The notes: generated by a model from the letters alone, not told the origin. 64,000 nucleotides of DNA from Chryseobacterium oleae (GCF_900115055.1 NZ_FOVD01000003.1:248001-312000); one strand, 5' to 3'; shown: positions 53,547 through 63,468, numbered from the stretch's first letter. A program made the numbers and translations.

Positions 53547-54479
53547 TTACAATTCAAAAAGCGCAGGCCTTTGTGTAACTTCATGATAACACACACTGTT
53601 TTCATCAAAAAAGTGATACACAAGGCTTTTTCTGGTTCTGTTCTTATCCGTATGAGGTTCGCCGCCGTGAAGGATGTTGGCATGCCAAATCAGCATATCC
53701 CCTTTTTTAGCTTTAAAAATTTCTTTTTTCAGACCTAATTCCTTGACCTTATCTTCTAAAAATTCCTCATAAGCTCTGTAACTTTTTTTACCGATTCGGA
53801 TGGCATCTCCTTCATTTTCATAATCAGAATTAAGGAAATATGGAAGTTTGTGACTCCCCGGGATATAATGAAGAGCGCCATTAGTTTCATCAACATCTTC
53901 CAGAGCAATCCATACTCCAAGAAGTCCGCCCAACGGATAAGTTGTCATGTGAATGCTGTCTGAATGGGTCTTCTGCTGGCTTCCATTAATAAAATTGATA
54001 CTCTGAAAAAGCTTGGCTTTACCATCTAAAAGTACAGATAGAAAATCAAGAAGATTCTTATCACTTCCAATATTTTTAATGATCTCAGAATGATGAATAG
54101 CAAACATAAGTTTTCCTCCATAAATGAATTTCAGGGTACCATTTTCCATCAGTGTTTCAATTTCACTGTTGATCCTGTCAGCATCATCCGTAGTGATAAA
54201 ATTCCTTAAGATCATATAGCCATTGTCATCATACTTCAGCGCACTTTCTCTATTTTCATCTGATAGTTCATTGAAAAAATCTGTCTGGATGAGTTTCTCC
54301 TGGCCAATAGTTCTTTCCGAAGCTGGAAGATGGGCAAAATCAGAACTGGAAATGCTAGAAAAGTAATTTTTTCGAAGACCGTATTTTTTATATAAAGGAA
54401 TATTATGTTGTAATTTTTTCCTATTAAAAAAATTATAGATGACATAGGGAAGTTTATATTGACGGATCTGCTTTAGCAT
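53547..54479 (-). CDS. phytanoyl-CoA dioxygenase (PhyH) family protein
   Basis: 310 residues. The Fe(II)/2-oxoglutarate facial triad is visible: HSD in QQKTHSDSIHMT (about residue 160), distal His in WHANILHGGEPH (about 265) and the oxoglutarate Arg in KNRTRKSLVYHF. Such enzymes hydroxylate small molecules or lipids. The substrate is unknown. It lies 71 bp downstream of the GNAT-like gene on the same strand, perhaps in one unit with radC. Confidence 0.85.
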   Translation of the reverse strand: MLKQIRQYKLPYVIYNFFNRKKLQHNIPLYKKYGLRKNYFSSISSSDFAHLPASERTIGQEKLIQTDFFNELSDENRESALKYDDNGYMILRNFITTDDADRINSEIETLMENGTLKFIYGGKLMFAIHHSEIIKNIGSDKNLLDFLSVLLDGKAKLFQSINFINGSQQKTHSDSIHMTTYPLGGLLGVWIALEDVDETNGALHYIPGSHKLPYFLNSDYENEGDAIRIGKKSYRAYEEFLEDKVKELGLKKEIFKAKKGDMLIWHANILHGGEPHTDKNRTRKSLVYHFFDENSVCYHEVTQRPALFEL

Positions 54480-54550
54480 AGCTGAAATATTAAAATAATA
54501 ATGTTATAAAGTTACAAATAATATTTAGAACAAATCTAAATAACGTCTTG

Positions 54551-55417
54551 TTAAGAAAATCTTTTAAGAAATTTATTCTCAATAAAACCATATTCATGGA
54601 GCTCTGCACCAAAACTTTTGAAAAAAACTTCAATTCCACGGATGTTACTTCCCATAAAATTGAGAGATTTCTCATGAATATATAAACTCAAAATCTTGTC
54701 GATCAGAAAAGAGGCCCCATTCTCTGCTTTATAGTCTTCATCATTGATCAAACTTAATAGCGAAAACTGTTTTTCATCTTTGATCAAAACAGCTAAATTA
54801 ATCAATGAATCATTAAAATAAGACCCACAAAATTTAAGTACATTATTTTCTAAAAGAAATAGAATATATATTTTGAGTTTTATCCAATCTGCTTCTTTAG
54901 TAAGTCCTTTAAAATTATTTTTGAAAAACAACATCACTTGCTCATCAAATTCAATTTCTTTATAAATAAGATGCTGAGACGCTTTTATAGTAGATTTCCT
55001 CCCTTTAAAGTACTTTTTCCTCTTTAATACAGAGTAATCTGAAATAGGAATAACATAATTTTTCTTTTTTTGTAATGGAGTTGAAAAAGTATTATCCTGA
55101 TTAAACAAATATAAAAAAACGGTATAATTTTTCTTTAGAAAATATAAAAACGCATCATTGATTTTCGGATCATCAGCTTTTGAAAAAACACCTAGCTGCT
55201 GGCAAAAAAGCGGCATATGGACAAAATTGATTCCAAATTTTTTATAAATATGAATAGGCATTACAGCCTCATAATCTTTATATATTAAAACATGCCAGTT
55301 TCCAGAAAGCTGATCCAAAATTCGTTTTTGCGAATACCAATTTCGTTGCACTGAATTCTCCAGACATTCTGTATATTTTTCAAAATCTATCTGGTTGTAT
55401 TTCACTCTTCTAATCAT
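54551..55417 (-). CDS. GNAT/FemAB-like hypothetical protein
   Basis: 288 residues, AT-rich codons. The chain looks like a degenerate double-GNAT (FemAB) fold: an N-terminal half with GNWHVLIYKDYEAVMPIHIYKKFGINFVHMPLFCQQLG and a C-terminal half with LINLAVLIKDEKQFSLLSLINDEDYKAENGASFLIDKIL. No clear acetyl-CoA loop. Function unknown. Its start overlaps the radC stop (ATGA), so translation is coupled to radC. Confidence 0.55.
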   Translation of the reverse strand: MIRRVKYNQIDFEKYTECLENSVQRNWYSQKRILDQLSGNWHVLIYKDYEAVMPIHIYKKFGINFVHMPLFCQQLGVFSKADDPKINDAFLYFLKKNYTVFLYLFNQDNTFSTPLQKKKNYVIPISDYSVLKRKKYFKGRKSTIKASQHLIYKEIEFDEQVMLFFKNNFKGLTKEADWIKLKIYILFLLENNVLKFCGSYFNDSLINLAVLIKDEKQFSLLSLINDEDYKAENGASFLIDKILSLYIHEKSLNFMGSNIRGIEVFFKSFGAELHEYGFIENKFLKRFS

Positions 55418-56091
55418 AATAATCCTTCATCTGAGAAACTACAATAGGTATCCTGCGTAATAATAATGTGGTCTAAAAGCTGGATGCTTAGAGTGCTTCC
55501 GGCTTCTTTAATTTTTTCTGTGATATTGAGATCTTCTGTGCTTGGTTTTAAACTTCCTGAAGGATGATTGTGGGCTATGATAATCCCTGTTGAGAAATGA
55601 TCAAGAGCTGTTTTAAATAGAATTCTTACATCCACAATAGACTGGCTTATTCCTCCCTGCGTTAGTTTTGCGATATGAACCACTTTATTGCTCTGATTTA
55701 GAAATACGGCCCAAAATTCCTCAGTTCTTAAATCTGACAGATGATTTTTAAGAATCAAATAGGCATCACTGCTATTTGAAATGATAGGTCTGTAAGGAAT
55801 TTCCTGAACAGATCTTCTTTTTCCAATCTCTAATGCTGCGATGATAGAAATCGCCTTTACCTCACCTACTCCTTTAAATTTCATCAGATCTTTACTGGAA
55901 AGCAGGCTGAGCTGGTGCCAGTTGTTATTAACGGATGCCAAAATCTTTCTTGCCAGCTCCAATGCACTCTCATCTCTGCTTCCGCTTCCCATGATGATCG
56001 CCAGCAGCTCGGAATCAGAAAGTGAATTTTTACCTTTCAGTAAAAACTTCTCTCTGGGTCTGTCGTCTTCTGCAAGAAATTTTATAGTCAT
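55414..56091 (-). CDS. radC: RadC family protein (DNA repair/JAMM)
   Basis: 225 residues: N-terminal helix-hairpin-helix part (about 20-90, GVGEVKAISIIAALEIGKRR) and the JAMM-like domain (about 105-225) with EEFWAVFLNQSN and the metal motif HNHPSGSLKPSTED. RadC proteins are widely annotated as DNA repair proteins, but their real role is unsettled. The stop overlaps the next gene by 4 bp. Confidence 0.93.
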   Translation of the reverse strand: MTIKFLAEDDRPREKFLLKGKNSLSDSELLAIIMGSGSRDESALELARKILASVNNNWHQLSLLSSKDLMKFKGVGEVKAISIIAALEIGKRRSVQEIPYRPIISNSSDAYLILKNHLSDLRTEEFWAVFLNQSNKVVHIAKLTQGGISQSIVDVRILFKTALDHFSTGIIIAHNHPSGSLKPSTEDLNITEKIKEAGSTLSIQLLDHIIITQDTYCSFSDEGLL

Positions 56092-56173
56092 TTTGTTTAA
56101 TTAGAGGTTAGACATTAGATGTTAGAAGTTAGAACCTTCATTATAAAATATTAACTGCAAGGTTTAAATGAAT

Positions 56174-56752
56174 TTAATAAAATGCATACAATATGATTGG
56201 ATTTTTAGATTCGTCAAGATATTTTGCACTCTGGGTCAAGGCCTTCAAAGAAAGCATTGGGCACCCTAAACTTAAACAGGCCCGACTTTGACCTTCCTGA
56301 TCCGGAACACACCCTAAAGAATGCAATACTATTGCCCGCTGCATGGCGTTGTTATTAGTAGAATCAAGGCCATTTAGCCGATACGCTTTTCCGAATTTCC
56401 CGTTGTAACTTCCTAATATTTCATATTTCCCGAGTGAAGACTGATACGAACCTTCGGTATTACTGAATTTAAGAGTTTCTGAATTCTGAATTACAGATCC
56501 TGAACCATGAGAAACAATAGCTTTCTGAAGTACTTTATCGTTTTTCAGATCATACACAAAGTATCTATACTTTCCGGAATATGTTTTAAAGTTAATAAAA
56601 ATAGCCAGATCCTGATTATAGTTTTTCCCCTTCACAAAATTTTTAATCTCCACTATCTTTGTCGCAGGAAGAACCCCGGATACATTATTTTCCTGAGATT
56701 CCGCTTTAGAGCAGAAGATAATAAAAAGAAACAGGAAAATATTTTTTTTCAT
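56174..56752 (-). CDS. murein L,D-transpeptidase catalytic-domain protein
   Basis: 192 residues: signal peptide (1-18), then a YkuD-like fold in which ACLSLGCPMLS supplies the SxGC cysteine and VLHSLGCV the upstream His. Members modify or cross-link peptidoglycan in the periplasm. The gene follows the LolD-like ABC gene by 15 bp on the same strand. Confidence 0.8.
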   Translation of the reverse strand: MKKNIFLFLFIIFCSKAESQENNVSGVLPATKIVEIKNFVKGKNYNQDLAIFINFKTYSGKYRYFVYDLKNDKVLQKAIVSHGSGSVIQNSETLKFSNTEGSYQSSLGKYEILGSYNGKFGKAYRLNGLDSTNNNAMQRAIVLHSLGCVPDQEGQSRACLSLGCPMLSLKALTQSAKYLDESKNPIILYAFY

Positions 56753-56767
56753 CAGGATTAAAGTTTT

Positions 56768-57436
56768 TTATTCGACGATCATACCATCTTTCATAACCAG
56801 CTTTCTGTCTGTAATTTCTGCAAGATTAGGGTTATGTGTCACAATCACGAAGGTTTGATTGTACTTGTCTCTCAAATCAAAAAATAAACGGTGAAGATCA
56901 TCAGCATTCTTTGAATCTAAGTTTCCTGTAGGCTCATCTGCAAAAATAATTTTCGGAGAATTGATCAAAGCTCTTGCTACGGCAACTCTTTGTGCTTCTC
57001 CTCCCGACAATTGATTAGGCTTATGATTCAGTCTCTGTTCGATCTTTAGGTCCTCAAATAGAGCATATGCCTTGTCTAAAGCCTCTTTTTCATTGGCTCC
57101 TCCTATTTTAGTAGGGAGTAATACATTTTCTAAAGCTGTAAATTCCGGAAGAAGCTGATGAAACTGAAATACAAAACCAATGTTCTGATTCCTGAATTTT
57201 GAAAGCTGCTTATCATTCATATTGATAAAAGATTCTCCCGCAATACTTATCTCCGTATTGTACTTATTGGAATTGCTTGGTAGATCTAAAGTTCCCAGAA
57301 TCTGAAGCAATGTAGATTTCCCCGCTCCGGATTCACCTACAATAGAAACAACTTCACCCATTTTGATATGGATATCCACTCCTTTCAATACTTCTAAATT
57401 CCCATAAGACTTATGGATATTACTCGCTTTAATCAT
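56768..57436 (-). CDS. ABC transporter ATP-binding protein, LolD/MacB-like
   Basis: 222 residues: Walker [10 protein letters not shown] (34-42), Q-loop FQFHQLL (about 93), signature [15 protein letters not shown] (about 142), Walker [14 protein letters not shown] (about 164) and H-loop VTHN. The [11 protein letters not shown] and [11 protein letters not shown] stretches place it with LolD/MacB/FtsE-like ATPases that serve lipoprotein export. Its permease is not in the window. An exact -7 box TACTTTTG lies at 57448-57441, only 4 bp before the start, which would give a leaderless mRNA. Confidence 0.88.
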   Translation of the reverse strand: MIKASNIHKSYGNLEVLKGVDIHIKMGEVVSIVGESGAGKSTLLQILGTLDLPSNSNKYNTEISIAGESFINMNDKQLSKFRNQNIGFVFQFHQLLPEFTALENVLLPTKIGGANEKEALDKAYALFEDLKIEQRLNHKPNQLSGGEAQRVAVARALINSPKIIFADEPTGNLDSKNADDLHRLFFDLRDKYNQTFVIVTHNPNLAEITDRKLVMKDGMIVE

Positions 57437-57643
57437 AACCCAAAAGTACTAATTTGATTTTAAAGTTCACCCATAAAACTCAAATCTCAACAACTTTTTT
57501 AAAGAAAAAAATTGCATAAAAGCAATATTTTGAAAAGCAGAATCTTTATAAAGTTTAAAACAGCAATACAATCAGAATATAAAAAACTCAGCATTATTAA
57601 AATGTCAGAAAATAAAACAGTAGAATCAAATTTTGAAATAAAA

Positions 57644-57669
57644 AAAACCTCCCGAAATTGGGAGGTTTT
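57644..57669 (-). terminator. terminator after the PDH E2 gene
   Basis: Perfect 10-bp stem AAAACCTCCC / GGGAGGTTTT with a 6-nt loop; the minus strand continues with TTTTTATT. The preceding stretch 57450-57640 is AT-rich with no gene. Confidence 0.8.
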
Positions 57670-57691
57670 ACTATTTTACAATCCGGGACTG

Positions 57692-59308
57692 TTACAGTAA
57701 CAGCGTTAGAGGACTTTCCAGATATGTTTTTAAAGTCTGTAAGAACTGAGCTCCGGTAGCACCGTCTACCACTCTGTGGTCACATGCTAATGAAAGCTTC
57801 ATAATGTTTCCTACTACAATCTGACCGTCTTTAACAATCGGTTTTTCAATGATTGCACCTACTGAAAGGATCGCAGAATTCGGCTGGTTGATGATACTTG
57901 TAAATGTTTCGATTCCGAACATCCCCAGATTTGAAATCGAGAATGTAGAACCTTCCATTTCATTAGCTTTAAGACCTTTGCTTTTCGCTCTTGAAGCCAT
58001 ATCTTTCACCGCTGCAGAAATTTGCGTGTAGTTCATCTGATCTGTATTTTTAAGTACAGGAACCACTAATCCATCAGGAATAGCTACAGCTACACCCACA
58101 TTGATATTCCCTCTGTGGATGATCTTGTCTCCCGCCCAGCTTGAATTCACCTGAGGATGTTTTCTTAAAGCAACAGCAGTCGCCTTAATGATCATATCAT
58201 TGAAAGAGATTTTAGTATCCGGTAAAGAGTTGATTTCTTTTCTGGCCTCAATCGCTTTATCCATATTGATCTCTACCATCAGGTAATAGTGTGGAGCAGA
58301 GAATTTACTTTCAGCAAGACGTTTTGCAATAATATTTCTTACCTGAGAGTTTGGAGTCTCAGTATCTTCACCCTGAACGAAGCTCAATGCAACCTGAGCT
58401 GCTGCCGGAGCAGAAACAGAAGGTTGAGCCTGCGTCTGAGCAGATGGCTGATAATTTTCAATATCTTTTTTAACAATTCTTCCGTTTTCACCTGAACCAT
58501 TTACGCTGCTGATATCAACACCTTTGTCCTGAGCCATTTTCTTAGCCAACGGAGAAATCGCTACTCTGTCAGAAGATGAAGAACTTACAGCCGGAGCAGC
58601 CTTTTCTTCTGCTTTAGCTTCAGTTTTTTGTTCAGCAGGCTTTTCAGAAATCTGAGCAGCTGCCTTTGGAGCACCTACCGCAGAAATATCTGTTCCCGCA
58701 GGACCGATAATCGCTAAAACTGAATCTACAGGAGCCGCACCACCTTCTTCTACACCTTGCTTCAATAATACACCGTTAAATTCAGATTCAAAATCCTGAA
58801 CGGCTTTATCTGTTTCGATCTCAGCAAGAAGATCTCCTTCTTTTACTGTATCGCCTACGTTTTTGTGCCATTTAGCAACTTTACCTTCTGTCATTGTATC
58901 AGAAAGTCTTGGCATGGTAATAATTTCTACACCGGCAGGAACTTCAGCAGTAGTCTGCTCAACGCTGGTAGCATTATTTTCTGTTTTGGATTCTTCTTCA
59001 GATTTTTTCTCTTCAGAACCACCTGCAGCAGGAGCAGCAGCTCCACCGGTTAATCCTGAAATATCTTCCCCTTCATTTCCTATAATCGCTAAAACAGAGT
59101 CTACAGCAGCAGCAGCGCCTTCTTCTACACCTACGTATAAAAGAGTTCCGTTTATTTCAGATTCGAAATCCTGAACAGCTTTATCTGTTTCAATTTCGGC
59201 TAAAATATCTCCTTCTTTTACCTGATCTCCTACTTTTTTATGCCATTTCGCCACTTTACCTTCCGTCATAGTGTCGGAAAGGCGGGGCATCGTAATTACT
59301 TCTGCCAT
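57692..59308 (-). CDS. pdhC: pyruvate dehydrogenase E2 (dihydrolipoamide acetyltransferase)
   Basis: 538 residues: two lipoyl domains (about 2-78 and 128-205, each with EIETDKAVQDFES and the lipoylated Lys), Ala/Pro/Glu-rich linkers, a peripheral-subunit-binding domain (about 245-285, ISPLAKKMAQDKGVDIS) and the catalytic domain (about 315-538) with DHRVVDGATGAQF. It transfers acetyl groups to CoA in the PDH complex. Two lipoyl domains are usual in flavobacteria. It follows pdhA by 98 bp on the same strand. Confidence 0.95.
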   Translation of the reverse strand: MAEVITMPRLSDTMTEGKVAKWHKKVGDQVKEGDILAEIETDKAVQDFESEINGTLLYVGVEEGAAAAVDSVLAIIGNEGEDISGLTGGAAAPAAGGSEEKKSEEESKTENNATSVEQTTAEVPAGVEIITMPRLSDTMTEGKVAKWHKNVGDTVKEGDLLAEIETDKAVQDFESEFNGVLLKQGVEEGGAAPVDSVLAIIGPAGTDISAVGAPKAAAQISEKPAEQKTEAKAEEKAAPAVSSSSSDRVAISPLAKKMAQDKGVDISSVNGSGENGRIVKKDIENYQPSAQTQAQPSVSAPAAAQVALSFVQGEDTETPNSQVRNIIAKRLAESKFSAPHYYLMVEINMDKAIEARKEINSLPDTKISFNDMIIKATAVALRKHPQVNSSWAGDKIIHRGNINVGVAVAIPDGLVVPVLKNTDQMNYTQISAAVKDMASRAKSKGLKANEMEGSTFSISNLGMFGIETFTSIINQPNSAILSVGAIIEKPIVKDGQIVVGNIMKLSLACDHRVVDGATGAQFLQTLKTYLESPLTLLL

Positions 59309-59406
59309 AATTTATTGTGTTAATTTGTTAATATGATGATGTGGATGATAAGAACAGTGAACAGCGTATGTACACATCATCTATCATCGAATCAGCAAAT
59401 TATTTT

Positions 59407-60408
59407 TTAGTTTTCTAATTTGTCTAAGAATGGATAGTTTTCCTGAGCATAAACATATTCATAGATTTTGTCTGCATCCGGATAAGGAGAGTTTTCCATG
59501 AATTCGATACACTCATCCACAAAATCTCTTGATTTGTTGTCTACCGCTTCCAATTCTGCTTCTGTAGCCCATCCGTTTTCCAGAATTCTATGTTTTACCA
59601 GTTCCATAGGATCATCATTCTTATGAATAGCTACCTCTTCCTTGCTTCTGTAAGGTTCGGCGTCAGACATAGAGTGTCCTCTGTAACGGTATGTTCTGGC
59701 TTCAATAAAAGTAGGTCCGTCTCCTCTTCTCGCTCTTTCAATAGCTTCGTAAGCTGCTTCAGCTACTTTTTCAGGGTCCATTGCATCTACGGCAAGGCAA
59801 GGCATTTCGTATCCAAGACCTAATTTATAGATATCTTCGTGGTTGGCAGTTCTTTTCACAGAAGTTCCCATGGCATACTGGTTGTTTTCAACCACAAATA
59901 CTACAGGAAGTTTCCAGTTCATCGCCATATTGAATGTTTCATGAAGCGATCCCTGTCTTGCTGCTCCGTCTCCGAAGAAACAGATGTTTACAGCTTTTCT
60001 GTCATAATACTTATCTGCAAAAGCAATTCCAGCTCCCAAAGGAATCTGTCCTCCTACAATACCGTGTCCACCATAGAAACGGTGCTCTTTGCTGAAAATG
60101 TGCATAGAACCACCCATCCCTCCGGATGTTCCGGTAGCTTTACCGCAAAGTTCCGCCATGATTCTCTTAGGATCTACTCCCATCGCCATTGGATGGATGT
60201 GGCATCTGTAAGCAGTAATCATACTGTCCTTCGTTAAATCCATTGCATGCGTGAAGCCGGCAGGGATAGCCTCCTGACCGTTATACAAATGTAAAAAACC
60301 TCTGATCTTTTGTTTTAGATAAAGAGAACGGCATTTGTCTTCAAACCTTCTCCACATTGTCATATCTTCATACCACTTCAGGTATACCTCTTTAGAAAAT
60401 TCTTTCAT
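59407..60408 (-). CDS. pdhA: pyruvate dehydrogenase E1 alpha subunit
   Basis: 333 residues. The TPP-binding motif GDGAARQGSLHETFNMAMNW...ENN is complete, with YRCHIHPMAMG and RYRGHSMSDAEPYR (phosphorylation-loop region) as in the alpha subunit of heterotetrameric E1. It decarboxylates pyruvate in the PDH complex with the beta subunit (not in this window) and the E2 encoded downstream. Minus-strand -7 box TAATTTTG at 60452-60445. Confidence 0.95.
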   Translation of the reverse strand: MKEFSKEVYLKWYEDMTMWRRFEDKCRSLYLKQKIRGFLHLYNGQEAIPAGFTHAMDLTKDSMITAYRCHIHPMAMGVDPKRIMAELCGKATGTSGGMGGSMHIFSKEHRFYGGHGIVGGQIPLGAGIAFADKYYDRKAVNICFFGDGAARQGSLHETFNMAMNWKLPVVFVVENNQYAMGTSVKRTANHEDIYKLGLGYEMPCLAVDAMDPEKVAEAAYEAIERARRGDGPTFIEARTYRYRGHSMSDAEPYRSKEEVAIHKNDDPMELVKHRILENGWATEAELEAVDNKSRDFVDECIEFMENSPYPDADKIYEYVYAQENYPFLDKLEN

Positions 60409-60444
60409 GTGCTAGCTCTTGCTTTTTTATGATGAATATTTGAG

Positions 60445-60452
60445 CAAAATTA
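60445..60452 (-). promoter_or_regulatory. -7 box (TAATTTTG) of pdhA
   Basis: Exact TAnnTTTG, 36 bp before the pdhA start; no TTG at the usual distance. It is back to back with the promoter at 60488. Confidence 0.45.
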
Positions 60453-60487
60453 TAAAAAAAACTTTGTTTTTATCGTATACATACTAA

Positions 60488-60516
60488 TTGTTTTTTTGCT
60501 TATAGTGTTATATTTG
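60488..60516 (+). promoter_or_regulatory. promoter TTG-N18-TATATTTG of the PAP2 gene
   Basis: TTG at 60488-60490, 18-bp spacer, TATATTTG at 60509-60516, 16 bp before the ATG at 60533. A full Bacteroidetes-type promoter, probably serving the three plus-strand genes to 63462. Confidence 0.7.
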
Positions 60517-60532
60517 AATTTTAAACTTGAAC

Positions 60533-61135
60533 ATGGACGAAAAACAGCCTTTACTGGTACATAAAATGTCAAAAATCATCTCAGATTTTTTCAATCCGCT
60601 CGTTTCTTTATTTATTTTCTTTATTTATATGAGTGTAAGAGAATACTCCTTAAAAGACTCTATACTTTATTTTGCGCCTATATTATTGATGATTATTGCT
60701 CCGGTAGTTATCTGGCTGGTATGGAACGTAAAGACCGGCAGGTATACCAATATGGATGTTTCAGACCGTGTACAAAGGAAAACACTGTATATCTTCATTG
60801 CTGCCTGTGTCGTAGCTTATCTTATTTTCAACTATTTCAGAAACGGATATATCGACCTTGTCATGCTGTTTATTCTGATCCTTATTTTCACCATGCAGAT
60901 CAGTAATTTTTATATTAAAAGCTCGATGCATACAGCCTTTAATGTATTTGTAGCCGCCTTATTTTTCACCCTGAACTGGAAAGCAGGATTGGTATGGCTT
61001 GGGATCGCTGCTTTGGTGGGACTCACAAGGATTATTTTAAAAAGACATACGGTAAAGGAAGTATTTATGGGTGCCGGAATAGCATTTGTGGTATCTTTTA
61101 TTTATCTTTATTGCAATATACAATTTCAACATTAA
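60533..61135 (+). CDS. PAP2 superfamily membrane phosphatase-like protein
   Basis: 200 residues, about six membrane helices. SSMHTAFNVFVAALFF and the closing LKRHTVKEVFMGAGIAF resemble the second and third phosphatase motifs of PAP2 lipid phosphatases (SxxH and RxxxxxH). The first motif is not obvious, so activity is uncertain. The BlaI-like gene follows after 9 bp and the DUF4153 gene later, in one probable operon. Start ATG 60533 is preferred to a TTG at 60527 because of the promoter spacing. Confidence 0.7.
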   Translation: MDEKQPLLVHKMSKIISDFFNPLVSLFIFFIYMSVREYSLKDSILYFAPILLMIIAPVVIWLVWNVKTGRYTNMDVSDRVQRKTLYIFIAACVVAYLIFNYFRNGYIDLVMLFILILIFTMQISNFYIKSSMHTAFNVFVAALFFTLNWKAGLVWLGIAALVGLTRIILKRHTVKEVFMGAGIAFVVSFIYLYCNIQFQH

Positions 61136-61144
61136 GAACATTCT

Positions 61145-61648
61145 ATGAAAATAAATCATCTTACCGCTGCTGAGGAGAATTTTATGAAGCTGTTTTGGAA
61201 GCTTGAATCTTTTTATCTTAAAGACATCATGGAGCAGCATCCTGAACCGAAGCCGCATCAGAACACCGTGTCTACCTACCTTAAAATACTGGTGGAGAAA
61301 GGTTATATCACGACTCAAAAAGAAGGAAGAATCTTTAAATACACCGTAGTTGTTCCGTCTGAGGAATACCGAAAATTTCTGTTAAAAGAGCTCTCCCATA
61401 ATTTTTTCAACGATTCAGGAAAGGAGATTCTGGAGTTTTTATTTAACGAAAAATTAATATCTCAGGATGACCTGAAGAATTATTTCGACCTTAAAATTGA
61501 AATCGTTCCGGCCAAAATTGAAGAACCAAAATTTGAGTATGCGGAAGAAATCTTAAACCCAAAAAAGGTGAAAAAGGTAAAAGCAAAAGATAAAGACAGT
61601 AAGGATAATAAAGACAAGGACAAGAAGAAAAAAAAGAAAAAGGACTAG
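61145..61648 (+). CDS. BlaI/MecI-type transcriptional repressor with lysine-rich tail
   Basis: 167 residues. The winged HTH (1-75, LTAAEENFMKLFWKLESFYLKDIM and HQNTVSTYLKILVEKGYITTQKEG) and dimer region (75-125) are those of BlaI/MecI/CopY. The C-terminus (130-167) is an unusual run of Lys and Asp. No BlaR1-type sensor protease or lactamase gene is nearby; the neighbours are a PAP2 and a DUF4153 membrane protein. Target unknown. Confidence 0.85.
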   Translation: MKINHLTAAEENFMKLFWKLESFYLKDIMEQHPEPKPHQNTVSTYLKILVEKGYITTQKEGRIFKYTVVVPSEEYRKFLLKELSHNFFNDSGKEILEFLFNEKLISQDDLKNYFDLKIEIVPAKIEEPKFEYAEEILNPKKVKKVKAKDKDSKDNKDKDKKKKKKKD

Positions 61649-61671
61649 TTTAGTCAAATACCAGCCAAATC

Positions 61672-63462
61672 ATGAAAACGAAATTCCAGGAAATAACCGG
61701 AAAAGCACAGGACGTCATCTTACGCTATCCTATGGTTTTAGTCATGGCCCTGCTCTCTTCAATCGGGGCTATTTTGGTCGTGAATAACAGATATGACAAG
61801 GAGTTTTTCTTTACGCATTCAAAATTCATTGCCTGCTGCTGCCTTGGAATTTCTTTGATGTTTGCTGTAAAAATCCTTTCGCAAAGAATTGGAAAAAGAT
61901 TATTATTAGAAGGATTGGGAACTGTTTTCCTGGTAGGATTTTTTTTCATTCTGCCCGAAAGAGAAAAAGATTTTAATGAGGTTCATGGCTTCATCATTGC
62001 GATTACATTTCTGCTGTCTCATTTGCTGGTTTCTTTTGCTGCATTTTTAGAAAAGAATAAAGAACTCAATTTCTGGCAGTACAACAAGAATCTTTTCGTG
62101 AATATCTTTCTTACAGCCGTATTCACCGGGGTTCTTACGGGAGGTGTGGAGCTGGCGATTCTGGCGGTAGACAAATTATTCGATTTTAATTTCAACGATA
62201 ATCTTTATATAGATACGTTTTATACTTTAGCTATTTTCGGAAGCTGTTTTATCTTCCTTTTGTTTAATGAAACCGGGTTGGATTATCTTGAAAAAGACGG
62301 GACTTATCCTGTCATCTTAAAATTTTTCACTCAATTCGTCCTGATTCCGTTGCTTTTCATTTATCTGATTATTCTTTATATCTACTCATTTAAAATAGTC
62401 ATCAACTGGGAGCTTCCACGCGGCTGGGTTTCTTATCTGGTACTGGCTTACAGCATTGTGGGAATACTTGCGTTACTGCTCGTTTACCCACTTAAAGAAG
62501 AAAAAGCAAAATCGTGGGTAAAAGTGTTTTCAAAGCTGTTTTACTACACCATCATTCCATTGATAGTCCTATTATTTACGGCGATATTTACAAGAATATT
62601 AGAATACGGTTATACAGAGCCCAGATATTTCGTATTGTTGCTGGCATTATGGCTGTTGAGCGTAGTTGTTTATTTTGTATTGAATAAAAAAGCAAGTATC
62701 AAATTTATTCCGATAAGCCTGTTTGTATTTGGAGTCTTTTCTTTAATTTTTCCGTATTTGAATGCATTCAGCGTTGCAAAAAGAAGCCAGCAGAACCAAT
62801 TGATGACGCTATTGAGCCAAAACAAACTTTTGGTTAATAATAAAATAGACTTTCAAAAGAAAATATCAGATAAACTGGTTGACGAAATTGCCGATAAGTT
62901 TGGCTTCCTGGCAGAAAGAAAACAGAAAGATTTCCTTTTAACCCTGCTCGATCCTAAAACAAAGGAACTTTTAGTCCGTGATTTTGATAGCCCTACTTCA
63001 TGGGGAATCAATAACAGTATTAGAAATGCTTTTACCCACGTAGATAAAATTTCAGACGTTTCAAAACTAGAAAGACTTGTTTTAGAATCTGAAACGAAGA
63101 TTATCCTTATTCACGGATACCAATATCTGATTAATTTTAACAGCTTTAATCAGGAATCCAGAACCATTAATGGGGATACATTTCAGATTGATAATCAGAC
63201 CGAGGTGAATAACGCAAGGTCAATTAAAGTAAGTCTGAATTCGAAAGAAGCCGTAGATTTCAGTTCAGCTATGAATAAGCTGTTTGAAGACAATTCAAGG
63301 AAGACAGAAACCGTACGCGTAAAGGAAATTGCAATGGAAAGTGACCTGGGCAAATACCATATCAAAATTATTTTCCCAAGTATAACAAGAGAAAAAGCCT
63401 CGTACAATAAGCAATACAATATCTACTATGAGGATGCAGTCATGCTGATCAGGGAGAAATAA
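61672..63462 (+). CDS. DUF4153 family membrane protein
   Basis: 596 residues. About 11 hydrophobic helices in the first 390 residues (ILRYPMVLVMALLSSIGAILVV ... VFGVFSLIFPYLNAF) then a soluble C-terminal region (about 395-596, DKLVDEIADKFGFLAERKQKDF). This matches the DUF4153 family, of unknown function. It ends the probable operon with the PAP2 and BlaI-like genes; a terminator follows at once. Confidence 0.8.
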   Translation: MKTKFQEITGKAQDVILRYPMVLVMALLSSIGAILVVNNRYDKEFFFTHSKFIACCCLGISLMFAVKILSQRIGKRLLLEGLGTVFLVGFFFILPEREKDFNEVHGFIIAITFLLSHLLVSFAAFLEKNKELNFWQYNKNLFVNIFLTAVFTGVLTGGVELAILAVDKLFDFNFNDNLYIDTFYTLAIFGSCFIFLLFNETGLDYLEKDGTYPVILKFFTQFVLIPLLFIYLIILYIYSFKIVINWELPRGWVSYLVLAYSIVGILALLLVYPLKEEKAKSWVKVFSKLFYYTIIPLIVLLFTAIFTRILEYGYTEPRYFVLLLALWLLSVVVYFVLNKKASIKFIPISLFVFGVFSLIFPYLNAFSVAKRSQQNQLMTLLSQNKLLVNNKIDFQKKISDKLVDEIADKFGFLAERKQKDFLLTLLDPKTKELLVRDFDSPTSWGINNSIRNAFTHVDKISDVSKLERLVLESETKIILIHGYQYLINFNSFNQESRTINGDTFQIDNQTEVNNARSIKVSLNSKEAVDFSSAMNKLFEDNSRKTETVRVKEIAMESDLGKYHIKIIFPSITREKASYNKQYNIYYEDAVMLIREK

Positions 63463-63468
63463 ATATAT

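Noticed and set aside
57512..57700. 62-codon plus-strand frame before the PDH E2 gene
   Set aside because: It runs through the E2 terminator hairpin and has no family match or promoter.
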